Source: Pseudotamlana haliotis
GTDB lineage: Bacteria; Bacteroidota; Bacteroidia; Flavobacteriales; Flavobacteriaceae
Direction of reading: 5' to 3'
NCBI RefSeq assembly: GCF_008806375.1
Contig: NZ_WAAT01000032.1
Coordinates: 55,525 to 90,892, forward strand
DNA length: 35,368 bases
The translations under genes and the position numbers were made by a program. Shown here in pieces: positions 7,590 to 16,844 of the stretch. Each line of letters opens with the position of its first letter. The stretch's first letter is position 1. The notes below the pieces were generated by a model. That model did no database searches, was not told the DNA's origin, and saw only the letters and a list, made by a program, of their open reading frames with translations.

Positions 7590-9785
7590 TTATGTTTTCT
7601 TCAATAATATCTTTTCGTTTACAAACTGATTAGCAGAATCAAGGAAATCAACCATTAAACTCCAATTTGAATTGGGTTCAGAATAGTTTTTGTATTGTTT
7701 GGAAGTTGTTATAATTAAGTCACTTCCAATAACTTCTGCTTGACTAATAAAGGCTCCGGTGCTGTTATCTATAGACTTGTTTAGTTTGTCTATACCAGTA
7801 ACGGCATACCCTTTTGGTATATTGAACGTGATTTTATTATTATAAATTCTAGGGTATGACATATGTATGTTTTCTGTACGTTCCCGTTGTTTTTTGTTCA
7901 AATCAATTTGATTGGTGATGAGCTTCCCTATTTCAACAATATAATTAGGGCCTGCTTTTTTTATAAACGCATCTTTACCTTTAAATGATTCAGTAAATGT
8001 TAAATACGAATCAAAACCATATCGACCAGTTTCATTGATTTTGAATGCATAGTCATCAATTTCATTCAACTCAAATTCTGATTGAGCAGCTTCTTTCATT
8101 TGTTCTTTATGGTGGTTCTGTATTTTTAATATGGCAGCATCCAATTGTTTTTGATACTCTATTTTCTTCTTCTTTCTTTTTACAAGCTCAATAAAAGATT
8201 TTGTTTCATATTTTTTATAATCATCATAAATATAGTCAGTAAAGAGTAATCGGTTATTTTGTTCTTCCTTTTTTTGATGTCCTTTGAAGTTACTAATGGA
8301 CGTTATTGAAAAACCAGAAAAATCGTCATTTAAAGTGAAGGTTATTTCTTTTTTCTCCTCGTTTTGAGAATAAACGCTATGAGGTAACTTTTCTCTCGTT
8401 ATGCCATCTATTTTGTTTTTTGAAGAGGTCAATAGATAGGCTTCGGTATTTTCAATTAATGGATTGAACTCATTAATAGAGTTATATTGGTCAAAATATT
8501 CAACATAAAGTGGTGTTTCTGTGTTTACTTTTAAGAGAAGGTCTACATTTTTTTCAATTAATAAATCATCAATTGTTCCATCATATCGTTTTTTCGAAAC
8601 CACAACGTCATAATCAATGTCATTACGATTTAAAAAGGCTGTAAAGTATTTAATAAACTCTTTTTGACTACTAATAAAAGGAGGGTTAGAGCCATAGAAT
8701 TCAAAGGGATTGTATAATATATCTGCTTCTTTAACAACCATGGCTTCAATGTATTGAGTAAGGTAAGCATGACGCATAAAATAGTAGGCCTCTTTAACTT
8801 TCTCAGTATCATTTTTAAAGGTTTTACTTTTGAAAAAATCTCTAAGGTCACCAATATCTCTATTAGCTCTTAAGCGCTTGTCATATAAATCGAGGACTTC
8901 TTCTTCGCTTACGTTTTTTTTAATGATGGTTTCTTTTTCAGGTAAGAAGGCTAAAGCTCGGTCTTCAAACGACCCAGAACGCGCAAAATATACTTGAAAC
9001 TTATACGAAGGAAGATCTAACAAGGGGAAGAACCATCTATTAGAGATGTATTTGTCAATATTAGTGCCTTCTAGGCTGTAGCGTCTAATGCTTCTCTTTT
9101 CTGTAGGTAGTTGTTTTAATTCAGGAGCCTTATTGTAAGAATTAAAATTTATAAAGAAATCATTTTCAGTTTCAAAAAACAGTTTAAAATTTACTATAGG
9201 GTATTCTTCTGACAAGGTAGTTTCTACCGGTTCAAAACCATATGCGAATGTCGATTTAAAAGAATCTTCGTAATACGTGTAATAATCTATGATGTCACCT
9301 ACTTCTAGGTTAGGAATAGCGATGTTTGTTTTGCCGTCTACTTGAACCGATTCTTTTTTGATATCAATTTCTATTTCATCACCATTGGGTTTAACAACTT
9401 TTATTCCTACAAAATTACCTGTATTTTGCTGCCAATTGAAAGCTACAGGAATAGGGAAAACAATGACTTTAGTTGGAGCCCTAAATATATCTAAAAATGA
9501 AAATTCTGAAAATTCTTTTACCGCAGAATTATCTAATAATTTTATACGTTTTCTTGTCGAGTTTTTATAGGTCACATTTTTACCAAATTTATGAAAATCA
9601 TAATTTTGGTTTTTATAAAGAATAACTGCCGATTCACTCTTCCATTTATCGGGTATTTCAACAGTGTTTTTATGCGTGTCGTGTTCTCCCCAGAAAAAGT
9701 TTTTAACTTCAAGTTCTTTTTTTGTTTGACCCATTACAGATAAGGAAAATGTAATTAATAAGGAGAGAATAATTTTAATTTTCAT
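7590..9785 (-). CDS. Exported DUF3857 protein with degenerate transglutaminase domain
   Basis: 731 residues. The signal peptide is MKIKIILSLLITFSLSVMGQ, so the protein is exported, probably to the periplasm. Residues about 50-270 form the DUF3857 beta-rich domain and 320-450 align in pattern with a transglutaminase-like domain. The catalytic Cys-His-Asp triad is missing: where the partner gene has YGDCKG, this one has ISSQKE (about 371-376); where it has NHMI, this has NVDLLL; and the Asp motif is not preserved. A lysine-rich predicted helix or coiled coil follows (about 550-600), then a C-terminal beta domain. The ATG overlaps the end of the upstream DUF3857 gene by 11 bp, so translation is likely coupled. 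I infer a structural or binding role rather than catalysis. The biological function of the family is unknown. Confidence 0.82.
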   Translation of the reverse strand: MKIKIILSLLITFSLSVMGQTKKELEVKNFFWGEHDTHKNTVEIPDKWKSESAVILYKNQNYDFHKFGKNVTYKNSTRKRIKLLDNSAVKEFSEFSFLDIFRAPTKVIVFPIPVAFNWQQNTGNFVGIKVVKPNGDEIEIDIKKESVQVDGKTNIAIPNLEVGDIIDYYTYYEDSFKSTFAYGFEPVETTLSEEYPIVNFKLFFETENDFFINFNSYNKAPELKQLPTEKRSIRRYSLEGTNIDKYISNRWFFPLLDLPSYKFQVYFARSGSFEDRALAFLPEKETIIKKNVSEEEVLDLYDKRLRANRDIGDLRDFFKSKTFKNDTEKVKEAYYFMRHAYLTQYIEAMVVKEADILYNPFEFYGSNPPFISSQKEFIKYFTAFLNRNDIDYDVVVSKKRYDGTIDDLLIEKNVDLLLKVNTETPLYVEYFDQYNSINEFNPLIENTEAYLLTSSKNKIDGITREKLPHSVYSQNEEKKEITFTLNDDFSGFSITSISNFKGHQKKEEQNNRLLFTDYIYDDYKKYETKSFIELVKRKKKKIEYQKQLDAAILKIQNHHKEQMKEAAQSEFELNEIDDYAFKINETGRYGFDSYLTFTESFKGKDAFIKKAGPNYIVEIGKLITNQIDLNKKQRERTENIHMSYPRIYNNKITFNIPKGYAVTGIDKLNKSIDNSTGAFISQAEVIGSDLIITTSKQYKNYSEPNSNWSLMVDFLDSANQFVNEKILLKKT

Positions 9786-11715
9786 GTTTGGTGTTGGCTT
9801 TGGTTAGTACGATTTGTTCGTTGTAAACGCTTTTTAGGTTAGATATAAATTGATTCCATTTTTCAAAATCTGATTTTTCAATTTGCCCATTTTTAATTTT
9901 GAATATTTTCTTATATGTGATGATGTTATTAGCTTGATTAAACATAACATTCATGTCAAAATTTTTAGAAGAAAAGCTGATATCCTTCGGTAGGTGTGTA
10001 ATTGTATATTCCGAAGGAACTTTTAGTGTCGTTAATGATTCTAAGTCTTTTTTATAAGGGAAGATGTAGTTGGTTTTTCTTTTTTCTAAAAGAAAGCCTT
10101 CAAGTTCTTTATCAAAATCGATATCAATATAAACATCACTATCAAAGGATGATACAACATTTTTTATGTTAATATCATATAACATATTTAAATTCAATTC
10201 TCTATCTAGTAAATCTGTAGTTTCAATATTTGATACCTCAATGTTCGTGTTTCCGTTGTTTAAATAATGTTCTAAGAATTCCTCTTTATTGTTGTCTTTC
10301 AATGTATTAAAAGCGTAAAGCAAACTAGTTCTGCTTTCTCCAATAAAGGTTTTAGATGCTTTACCTTCAAGTTTATCGTCATTTAATATGAAATCGTAAT
10401 TAAAAGATTCTCTGTTGAAATCTGATGTTATTTCAGGAACGGTTTTAAGTATATAGCCATCGTTGTTCTCAATGAGGGCTTGTTTTCCTTGGATACGGTT
10501 TGCATATTCACCATAAGCATTAAATTTTTCGGTTGCATCAAGAAAAATGGTGTCACCGTCTTTAAAAAGAGTACAAATCATGTGGTTATCTACAGATAGG
10601 TTTGGGGTAGAGTAATCATAAGCTATTCTTTTTGTACCAATCCAAGTTAATCGTGCGTCAAATCCAGCTTCTAATAGCATTTGTTTCAACAGGTTGGCCA
10701 TACCTTTGCAGTCGCCATATCTTTTGTCGAAAACATTTGATGCTTCATCGGGCTTAAAACCTGCTATACCATCTTCAAAAGCGATGTAACGAATATTGTC
10801 TTGTACCCAGTAGTATATGTTTTTAATTTTTTCCTCATCACTAGTTGTATTTTCAGTTAATGATAGGACCTTCTTTTTAAATACGGTATTATCATTTTTT
10901 AAAGCAGTGACAAGCGATTTATACCAATTATATAAGTCTTGTGTTGAATGAAATATATTTTTATTTTCGCCATCAAAGGTGTATGATTTTGCAAGAATTA
11001 AAAGGTGAGGGTATATATAGGTGGGGCCAGGGCTATCAGGTTCGTTATACCTTGCAGGGATGTTGTTTATAGTAAATGTAAAGGTTTTTGAATCGTTTTT
11101 TGTGTTAGTACTGATGTCTTTTTGGATAGAATATTGTTCAAAGTTAAATTCTTTTAACTCTAAATCTAACCAATTAGGTACCTCTATTTTTATCACTTTT
11201 TTAAGAACAGGGTAGTCATCATTAAAATAAATATTGGAGAAATACTTAATATCACGATATTCTTTGGAAATGTAAGTGTTGTGTTTGTACCCCATTAGAG
11301 GGAAACTGATATTTGTATATTTTACCCGAGTATCATGATGAAATAAATCATCATTAGTCAAAGCTTCATCAGTGATGTAGGGTTTTGTACTTTTATCATT
11401 CTTGGTGGTAACTTCAAATTTCCGAATCGTAGTTTGTTCATCATAAAAAGAATATTTTTGAATTTGAGCTCGAGAATCTATATTGATAATAGATTCATTT
11501 GATTCTTGATTGACATAAATTTTCTCCTCATTTTTATTGAATTCGAAAGAAATGTAATCTGAGCTTTCTAATAAAACAACTGAATTATCTGGATATTTCT
11601 CTTTTAAAGATTTTGATAATGCGATTTCTTCGGGGGTAGGTTGAACGTTTTTTTGAGCATAAACAGTATTTAAAAATACCGCAGCCACAAATAAACAGTG
11701 GATGGTTTTGAGCAT
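9775..11715 (-). CDS. Exported DUF3857 / transglutaminase-like protein
   Basis: 646 residues with signal peptide MLKTIHCLFVAAVFLNTVYA. The DUF3857 domain covers about 50-220 and a transglutaminase-like fold about 255-400. The thiol-protease-like triad is intact: Cys336 in YGDCKG, His378 in DNHMI and Asp393 in FLDATEKF. A C-terminal beta-rich region of about 230 residues follows. Bacterial members are presumed periplasmic cysteine peptidases or transglutaminases, but no substrate is established. It is the first gene of a two-gene operon and overlaps the catalytically degenerate relative downstream by 11 bp, which suggests an active/inactive pair. About 200 bp separate it from the divergent acs gene. 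Confidence 0.88.
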   Translation of the reverse strand: MLKTIHCLFVAAVFLNTVYAQKNVQPTPEEIALSKSLKEKYPDNSVVLLESSDYISFEFNKNEEKIYVNQESNESIINIDSRAQIQKYSFYDEQTTIRKFEVTTKNDKSTKPYITDEALTNDDLFHHDTRVKYTNISFPLMGYKHNTYISKEYRDIKYFSNIYFNDDYPVLKKVIKIEVPNWLDLELKEFNFEQYSIQKDISTNTKNDSKTFTFTINNIPARYNEPDSPGPTYIYPHLLILAKSYTFDGENKNIFHSTQDLYNWYKSLVTALKNDNTVFKKKVLSLTENTTSDEEKIKNIYYWVQDNIRYIAFEDGIAGFKPDEASNVFDKRYGDCKGMANLLKQMLLEAGFDARLTWIGTKRIAYDYSTPNLSVDNHMICTLFKDGDTIFLDATEKFNAYGEYANRIQGKQALIENNDGYILKTVPEITSDFNRESFNYDFILNDDKLEGKASKTFIGESRTSLLYAFNTLKDNNKEEFLEHYLNNGNTNIEVSNIETTDLLDRELNLNMLYDINIKNVVSSFDSDVYIDIDFDKELEGFLLEKRKTNYIFPYKKDLESLTTLKVPSEYTITHLPKDISFSSKNFDMNVMFNQANNIITYKKIFKIKNGQIEKSDFEKWNQFISNLKSVYNEQIVLTKANTKHEN

Positions 11716-11921
11716 ATTTTAAATGAAAAAAGACGAATATATGATTTCAGTTTGATGTAAGAAAATCAAATTAGTAAAATCGGATAATTCGTTAGGTGAT
11801 TAGGTTGTCTGTCGTATAAAAATGGTTGCTAGTAGAAAAAAATGATTTAAATGGGTAATATTTTATTACATTTAGATTTAACTGAATAAAACTAAATTAT
11901 CTAAGATTATAAACCAAAATC

Positions 11922-13829
11922 ATGAGTAATTATCACATAAAACATTTAGAAGAGTATTATCAAGTTTATAGAAAATCGATTAGAGAACCAGAAAATTTTT
12001 GGGAAGAAGTCGCTGAAGAGCACTTCATGTGGCGTAAAAAATGGGATACCGTTTTAAGTTGGGACTTTAGTAAACCAGAGGTAAAATGGTTTGAAGGGGC
12101 GCAACTTAATATTACCGAAAACTGTATTGACAGGCATTTAACAACACGTGGCGATAAAACGGCTATTTTGTTTGAACCTAATAGTCCTGATGAGCCTGCT
12201 GAACATATTTCCTATAAACAACTTCATACCCGGGTGAATAAATTTGCTAATGTTTTAAAAGCTAAAGGCATAAAAAAAGGCGATCGTGTTTGTATTTATT
12301 TACCTATGATTCCTGAATTGGCTATTTCAGTTTTAGCCTGTGCTAGAATAGGTGCGATTCATTCTGTTGTTTTTGCAGGATTTTCATCTACAGCTTTGGC
12401 AACACGTATTAATGATAGTGACTGTAAAATGGTTATTACTAGTGATGGTTCTTACCGCGGTGCAAAAACTATTGATTTGAAAAGTATTGTAGATGATGCT
12501 TTAGAAGACTGCCCTGGAATAGACTCTGTTTTAGTAGCAAAACGCATTCATTCTGAGATTGCCATGAAAGCGGGGCGCGATGAATGGTTGCAACCTCTTT
12601 TAGATGAAGCTTCCAGTGTTTGTGAAGCCGAAATTATGAATGCCGAAGACCCTCTTTTTATTTTATACACTTCTGGTTCTACAGGTAAACCAAAAGGCAT
12701 GGTGCATACTACCGGTGGTTATATGGTTTATACGGCTTACACTTTCAAAAATGTATTTCAGTACAGAGAAAATGATGTGTATTGGTGTACTGCCGATATC
12801 GGTTGGATTACAGGGCACAGTTATATCGTGTACGGACCTTTAGCCAACGGAGCGACCTCAGTGATGTTTGAAGGGGTGCCGAGTTACCCAGATTTCGGAC
12901 GCTTTTGGGAGATTGTTGAAAAACATAAAGTCACGCAATTTTATACGGCACCAACTGCCATTCGTGCTTTAGCGAAAGAAGGGGTTGATTTGATTGAAAA
13001 ACGTGATTTATCGTCTTTAAAAGTTTTAGGTTCTGTAGGAGAACCAATTAATGAAGAAGCTTGGCATTGGTACAACGATAATGTTGGTAAAAAGAACAGC
13101 CCAATTGTAGATACCTGGTGGCAAACCGAAACGGGAGGCATTATGATTTCTCCAATTCCTTTTGTTACGCCTACAAAACCTACTTACGCCACTTTACCGT
13201 TTATAGGTATTCAGCCAGCGCTTATGGATGAGGCGGGCGAGGAGCTTAAAGGCAATCAAGTAGAAGGTCGTTTGTGTATTAAATTCCCTTGGCCAAGTAT
13301 GGCAAGAACCATTTGGAAAAACCACGAACGCTATAAGGACACCTATTTTTCGGCTTATGAAAACAAATACTTCACTGGCGATGGCGCTTTACGCGATGAG
13401 GTAGGCTACTACAGAATTACTGGACGTGTTGATGATGTGATTATTGTATCTGGACACAACTTGGGAACCGCTCCAATTGAAGATGCTATTAATGAACATC
13501 CAGCGGTGTCAGAATCGGCTGTGGTTGGCTTCCCGCATGACATTAAAGGTAATGCGCTTTATGGTTATGTGATTTTAAAAGATACGGGTGAAAGCAGAGA
13601 TCAAAATAATGTACGTAAAGAAATCAACCAAATGATTACCGAACATATTGGTCCGATTGCCAAATTAGATAAAATCCAATTTACTGTTGGTTTACCTAAG
13701 ACCCGTTCGGGTAAAATTATGCGTCGTATTTTACGTAAAATTGCTTGTAAAGATGTGAGTAATTTAGGAGATACCAGTACCTTATTAGACCCTGAAGTGG
13801 TTCAAGAAATAATAGATAATGCACTATAA
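11922..13829 (+). CDS. acs: Acetyl-CoA synthetase (AMP-forming)
   Basis: 635 residues, a normal length for this family. It converts acetate, CoA and ATP to acetyl-CoA, AMP and PPi in the cytosol. Motifs in order are YTSGSTGKPKGMVHTTGGY (about 248-266, P-loop-like A3), WWQTETGG (A5, near 399), the TGDGALRDE segment and TGRVDDVI (A8 hinge, near 500-507), and the C-terminal SGKIMRRILRK in which Lys598 corresponds to the lysine acetylated by Pat-type enzymes. The position matching Arg526 of Salmonella Acs is Asn (SGHNLGTA). It is followed by a terminator and converges on the FAH-DUF294-exonuclease operon. An acetate transporter is not adjacent. Confidence 0.96.
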   Translation: MSNYHIKHLEEYYQVYRKSIREPENFWEEVAEEHFMWRKKWDTVLSWDFSKPEVKWFEGAQLNITENCIDRHLTTRGDKTAILFEPNSPDEPAEHISYKQLHTRVNKFANVLKAKGIKKGDRVCIYLPMIPELAISVLACARIGAIHSVVFAGFSSTALATRINDSDCKMVITSDGSYRGAKTIDLKSIVDDALEDCPGIDSVLVAKRIHSEIAMKAGRDEWLQPLLDEASSVCEAEIMNAEDPLFILYTSGSTGKPKGMVHTTGGYMVYTAYTFKNVFQYRENDVYWCTADIGWITGHSYIVYGPLANGATSVMFEGVPSYPDFGRFWEIVEKHKVTQFYTAPTAIRALAKEGVDLIEKRDLSSLKVLGSVGEPINEEAWHWYNDNVGKKNSPIVDTWWQTETGGIMISPIPFVTPTKPTYATLPFIGIQPALMDEAGEELKGNQVEGRLCIKFPWPSMARTIWKNHERYKDTYFSAYENKYFTGDGALRDEVGYYRITGRVDDVIIVSGHNLGTAPIEDAINEHPAVSESAVVGFPHDIKGNALYGYVILKDTGESRDQNNVRKEINQMITEHIGPIAKLDKIQFTVGLPKTRSGKIMRRILRKIACKDVSNLGDTSTLLDPEVVQEIIDNAL

Positions 13830-14234
13830 ATAACAGGAACGCTTATTTAAAATTGGCTGTATCGAAAGGTTTGTTTTTGATACAGCTTTTTTTATTGTAA
13901 AAAACACTAAATAAGTGTTTTGTGTTAAAATTAATTATGCAGAGATTTTACAGAGAGCTACAAAGAAAAATTAGTAAATATTGAATATTAGGAGTGTGTT
14001 AGATTTAGATTAGTCGAAATCGAGTTTTTTGACAATGAAATATTGATGAATTTATGGTTTTCTAGGGGGTATGACGGTTCTCGACTCCGCTCGAACACCG
14101 TTGCTATTGATGTTTCGTTACGGTCCTTGTGATCATTCGAGAGCGTTTCGATTTAATATGTCAATCTTGATTGCGCCTGTCTACCGATATATAGGCTAGA
14201 TTTGACATGCCTTTGTAAGGTTTAAAGTAAAGGT
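13830..14234. other. Intergenic stretch with repeat-like palindromic segment
   Basis: There are 405 bp between convergent acs and the exonuclease gene. After the acs terminator the sequence is AT-rich until 14070. It then turns GC-richer at 14074-14145, with ACGGTTCTCGA (14074-14084) opposing TCGAACACCGT (14091-14101) around CTCCGC. This resembles the short palindromic intergenic elements common in flavobacterial genomes. No gene is seen. Confidence 0.4.
13856..13893 (+). terminator. Rho-independent terminator after acs
   Basis: GCTGTATC (13856-13863) pairs with GATACAGC (13879-13886), a 15-nt loop lies between, and seven T residues follow. Confidence 0.75.
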
Positions 14235-14900
14235 CTATTTAGGCAATAAATAGCCCCAATTGAGGTGTTTACGTTTGTCTAAACGCGCCAAGGTTTTTAA
14301 GAAAACAAGAGCAGTAATAAGCGCATCGCCAGTGGCCGTGTGACGGTCAACCAAAGGTACATTGAGTTCTTTGGCTAATTCATCTAAACTATAAGGGAGG
14401 TCGTCATCTTTGTAAATCTGATGCACCGATTTTTTATAAAGATGTCCAGTGTCAATGAATTTGTTTCTCAATTTGCCTAAACCATGTCTTTCCAACATTT
14501 TATCAATCATTTTACGATCAAAGTTGGCATGGTGAGCCACTAAAACATCATTTTTAATATAAGCGAGAAAGGCCTTTAGGGCTTCTAATTCACTTAGTTT
14601 TTCAACTTTACTGTTTTTTAAAAGCCCGTGAATTTTTACAGTTTCGGGATTGAAAACATCTTGTTGTATATAAATTTCAAGCGATTTATTGACTTCAATT
14701 TTTTTATCTATAAACGAAACGGCTCCAATCGATAGTACGCGGTCTTCATTAAAATCGAAACCCGTAGTTTCGGTGTCAAAAGCAATAAAGCGGGTGTTTT
14801 TGATATCCTCATTGAATTTACTTTTGAAACCCTCAATATATGTGAGCCAAAACTCAGGATAATCTTTTTTCTCTTCAGAAAACCAATTGAATAACTTCAT
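14235..14900 (-). CDS. DEDDh 3'-5' exonuclease (DnaQ / PolC-like)
   Basis: 221 residues, cytosolic. The three exonuclease motifs are clear: Exo I FDTETTG (Asp42, Glu44), Exo II HHANFDRK (Asp128) and Exo III DRHTATGDA (His187, Asp192), so it is of the DEDDh type like the epsilon subunit of DNA polymerase III. No polymerase or helicase domain is attached. It starts one base after the stop of the DUF294 gene, so the two are co-translated. A DnaQ-like exonuclease beside a CBS/DUF294 protein is a pairing I recall from many bacteria, often near acs or acetate symporter genes. Its substrate there is unknown; a nucleotide second messenger or short RNA is one possibility (inference). Confidence 0.88.
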   Translation of the reverse strand: MKLFNWFSEEKKDYPEFWLTYIEGFKSKFNEDIKNTRFIAFDTETTGFDFNEDRVLSIGAVSFIDKKIEVNKSLEIYIQQDVFNPETVKIHGLLKNSKVEKLSELEALKAFLAYIKNDVLVAHHANFDRKMIDKMLERHGLGKLRNKFIDTGHLYKKSVHQIYKDDDLPYSLDELAKELNVPLVDRHTATGDALITALVFLKTLARLDKRKHLNWGYLLPK

Positions 14901-14901
14901 A

Positions 14902-16821
14902 TTACATAAAGTTTTTTAAATCAAAACGTATTTTAAGTATTTCTTGAATGTCATGAACAGGTTTCAAGCAACGTCGTAATTTAAGTTCTTCCTCTTTGCT
15001 CAAGCTTGCAATATCTATAAATTTACCAGAATCATTATGTAGAAGTCCTTGTTTGGTTTTGAACTTAGATAGGGCTTTAAAAGCATAGGCACAAGAATGA
15101 TACAGGGCTTTGTTATTCGGGTCTAAAACGGCTAGTTGTTCGTAGCGTTCAGGGGTGTTATTAATGCCTTTTATATGTTGCTGAAGCGTAAGTACACGAG
15201 CGGCATCCACTAAAGGCATCATGGTTCTATTTTTTATATTAAAAAGGTCTTTTTGTTCGGCACTTTTTTCAACGGCAAATTTTTTGAAAAACCCTAGTGG
15301 TGATGGGTATTTAATAGCATCACGGGCTAAATACTTGAAAAATAGAGAAGTTTGGTCTAGTGCTTTATAAATGGTTTCCGTTAGTGATTCTGCTAAGGTG
15401 TCTTCGCCGTAAATTGGACTAAAATCAAAGAAAATAGAGGCTAATAATATAGCTTTTTCATCAGGTGTGTAAATCCAATTCTCAAACTGACCTTTCCATT
15501 GTGAGATGGACATGCACCATTTGGGGTTGCTAGCCATCATATCGGCTTCACAATATTCAAATCCAACTTTGTTTAAAGACTTTGTAACCAATTTGGCAAG
15601 CTCTAAAAAGTAGGTTTGTGTGGCTTCATATTGATCTTCATGAACATCTTCAAAAATAATCGCGTTATCTTGATCTGTAAAAAGTATTTGTTCTTTTCTA
15701 CCTTGGCTTCCTAAAGCAATCCATGAAAATTTCACAGGTGGATTGGTTGGCATTTTCTTTAGAGCAATTTCAATAGCTCGAACGGTAACAGCATCATTAA
15801 TTTGAGTAATAACCTTAACAATATGTCCAACCGGAATGTTTTGCTCCAAATAGTTTTTGAGTAAACTATTGGCTTTTAATCGTGCCGCCCGTAATTTTTT
15901 TGTTCGGTTGGCCCTTTTTATTTCTTTTAAAATTACGGTAGGGTTATTTCCTAATGTGGCTAGTACATCATGATGAGTGAGTACACCAACGAGTTTAGTG
16001 TTTACCGTGCCATCTTTGGTGATGCATAAATGACCAATATGATGTTTAATCATAAGTAATTGCCCATCGGCAACGGTTAGTCCCTTTTTGCAACTAATCA
16101 CAGGAGCAGACATGATATTGCTTACTGGAGTTTCAATAGGAAATTCGCCTGTGGCTATTTTGTTTTTAATATCACTATTCGTAATAATACCAACAGGTTT
16201 TTCTTCATCGTCAATAACGATAATACAACCAATTTTATGATTGCGCATTTTTATGGCCGCATCTTTTAAAGAGGAGCCTACATGGCAGGTTACAGGATTC
16301 TTCGTGTAATTAGCACTCTGGAAATTGACAATGTCATGAGCACTATTTGGGAGGTAATCAACAAATATTTTACCACTAACTTCAGTAGTATACGGATCGT
16401 AAGCATTGGTAGCAAATGCCGTAATTAAGAATTTATTAATGCTAGCGTTGTTTTTGGTAACCGACGTAAAGATATCAATAGGAATGGCATAAACTATAGA
16501 CTCTTCATTGGCCGATGCCGATAATTTATAGTTTTCCTTCGCTATTAATGGTCGGATTCCAAAAACATCGCCAGCATCACTGATATTGATGATTTCTTGG
16601 GTGTTATCTCCGGTGCTGTGTAATAATTTGACACCACCATTTCTAACCATGTAAAAGTCGGATTTTGCAGGATCGCCTTTCTCAAATAATACATCACCTT
16701 TTTCCAAGTAAATGATAGAAACTTCTTTTGAAATTTCATACAGGTCTTTGGTGTTTAATAAATTAAAAGGTGGGTATTTAATTAAAAAATCAAGAACGCG
16801 TTCAGCAATGGAGTTTTTCAT
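14902..16821 (-). CDS. Cyclic-nucleotide-binding / CBS / DUF294 nucleotidyltransferase-like protein
   Basis: 639 residues, cytosolic regulator type. Domains in order are a cNMP-binding fold (about 15-135; GDVLFEKGDPAKSDFYMV), two CBS domains (about 170-230 and 235-295; SNIMSAPVISC lies between), the DUF294 nucleotidyltransferase domain (about 310-450; GSQGRKEQ at 371-378 and TDQDNAIIFED with Asp383 and Asp385 as metal ligands), and the DUF294 C-terminal domain (about 480-635). The nucleotidyltransferase part is related to GlnD, so it may transfer a nucleotide to a protein partner. Adenine-nucleotide sensing through the CBS pair is likely. Middle gene of an operon: 23 bp after the FAH gene, 1 bp before the exonuclease. 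It converges with acs, which suggests a role in acetate or energy signalling (inference). Confidence 0.9.
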   Translation of the reverse strand: MKNSIAERVLDFLIKYPPFNLLNTKDLYEISKEVSIIYLEKGDVLFEKGDPAKSDFYMVRNGGVKLLHSTGDNTQEIINISDAGDVFGIRPLIAKENYKLSASANEESIVYAIPIDIFTSVTKNNASINKFLITAFATNAYDPYTTEVSGKIFVDYLPNSAHDIVNFQSANYTKNPVTCHVGSSLKDAAIKMRNHKIGCIIVIDDEEKPVGIITNSDIKNKIATGEFPIETPVSNIMSAPVISCKKGLTVADGQLLMIKHHIGHLCITKDGTVNTKLVGVLTHHDVLATLGNNPTVILKEIKRANRTKKLRAARLKANSLLKNYLEQNIPVGHIVKVITQINDAVTVRAIEIALKKMPTNPPVKFSWIALGSQGRKEQILFTDQDNAIIFEDVHEDQYEATQTYFLELAKLVTKSLNKVGFEYCEADMMASNPKWCMSISQWKGQFENWIYTPDEKAILLASIFFDFSPIYGEDTLAESLTETIYKALDQTSLFFKYLARDAIKYPSPLGFFKKFAVEKSAEQKDLFNIKNRTMMPLVDAARVLTLQQHIKGINNTPERYEQLAVLDPNNKALYHSCAYAFKALSKFKTKQGLLHNDSGKFIDIASLSKEEELKLRRCLKPVHDIQEILKIRFDLKNFM

Positions 16822-16844
16822 AGAGGTCTAACACCGAAGTTTTA

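Noticed and set aside
8630-8854. Open frames inside the DUF3857 genes and other long genes on either strand
   Set aside because: They lie wholly inside well-supported genes in another frame and have no recognisable domains, so they are shadow frames.
13457-13460. Asn in acetyl-CoA synthetase at the position of Salmonella Arg526
   Set aside because: The position varies in real Acs enzymes (human ACSS2 has Leu), and the surrounding motifs are intact, so it does not indicate a lost function.
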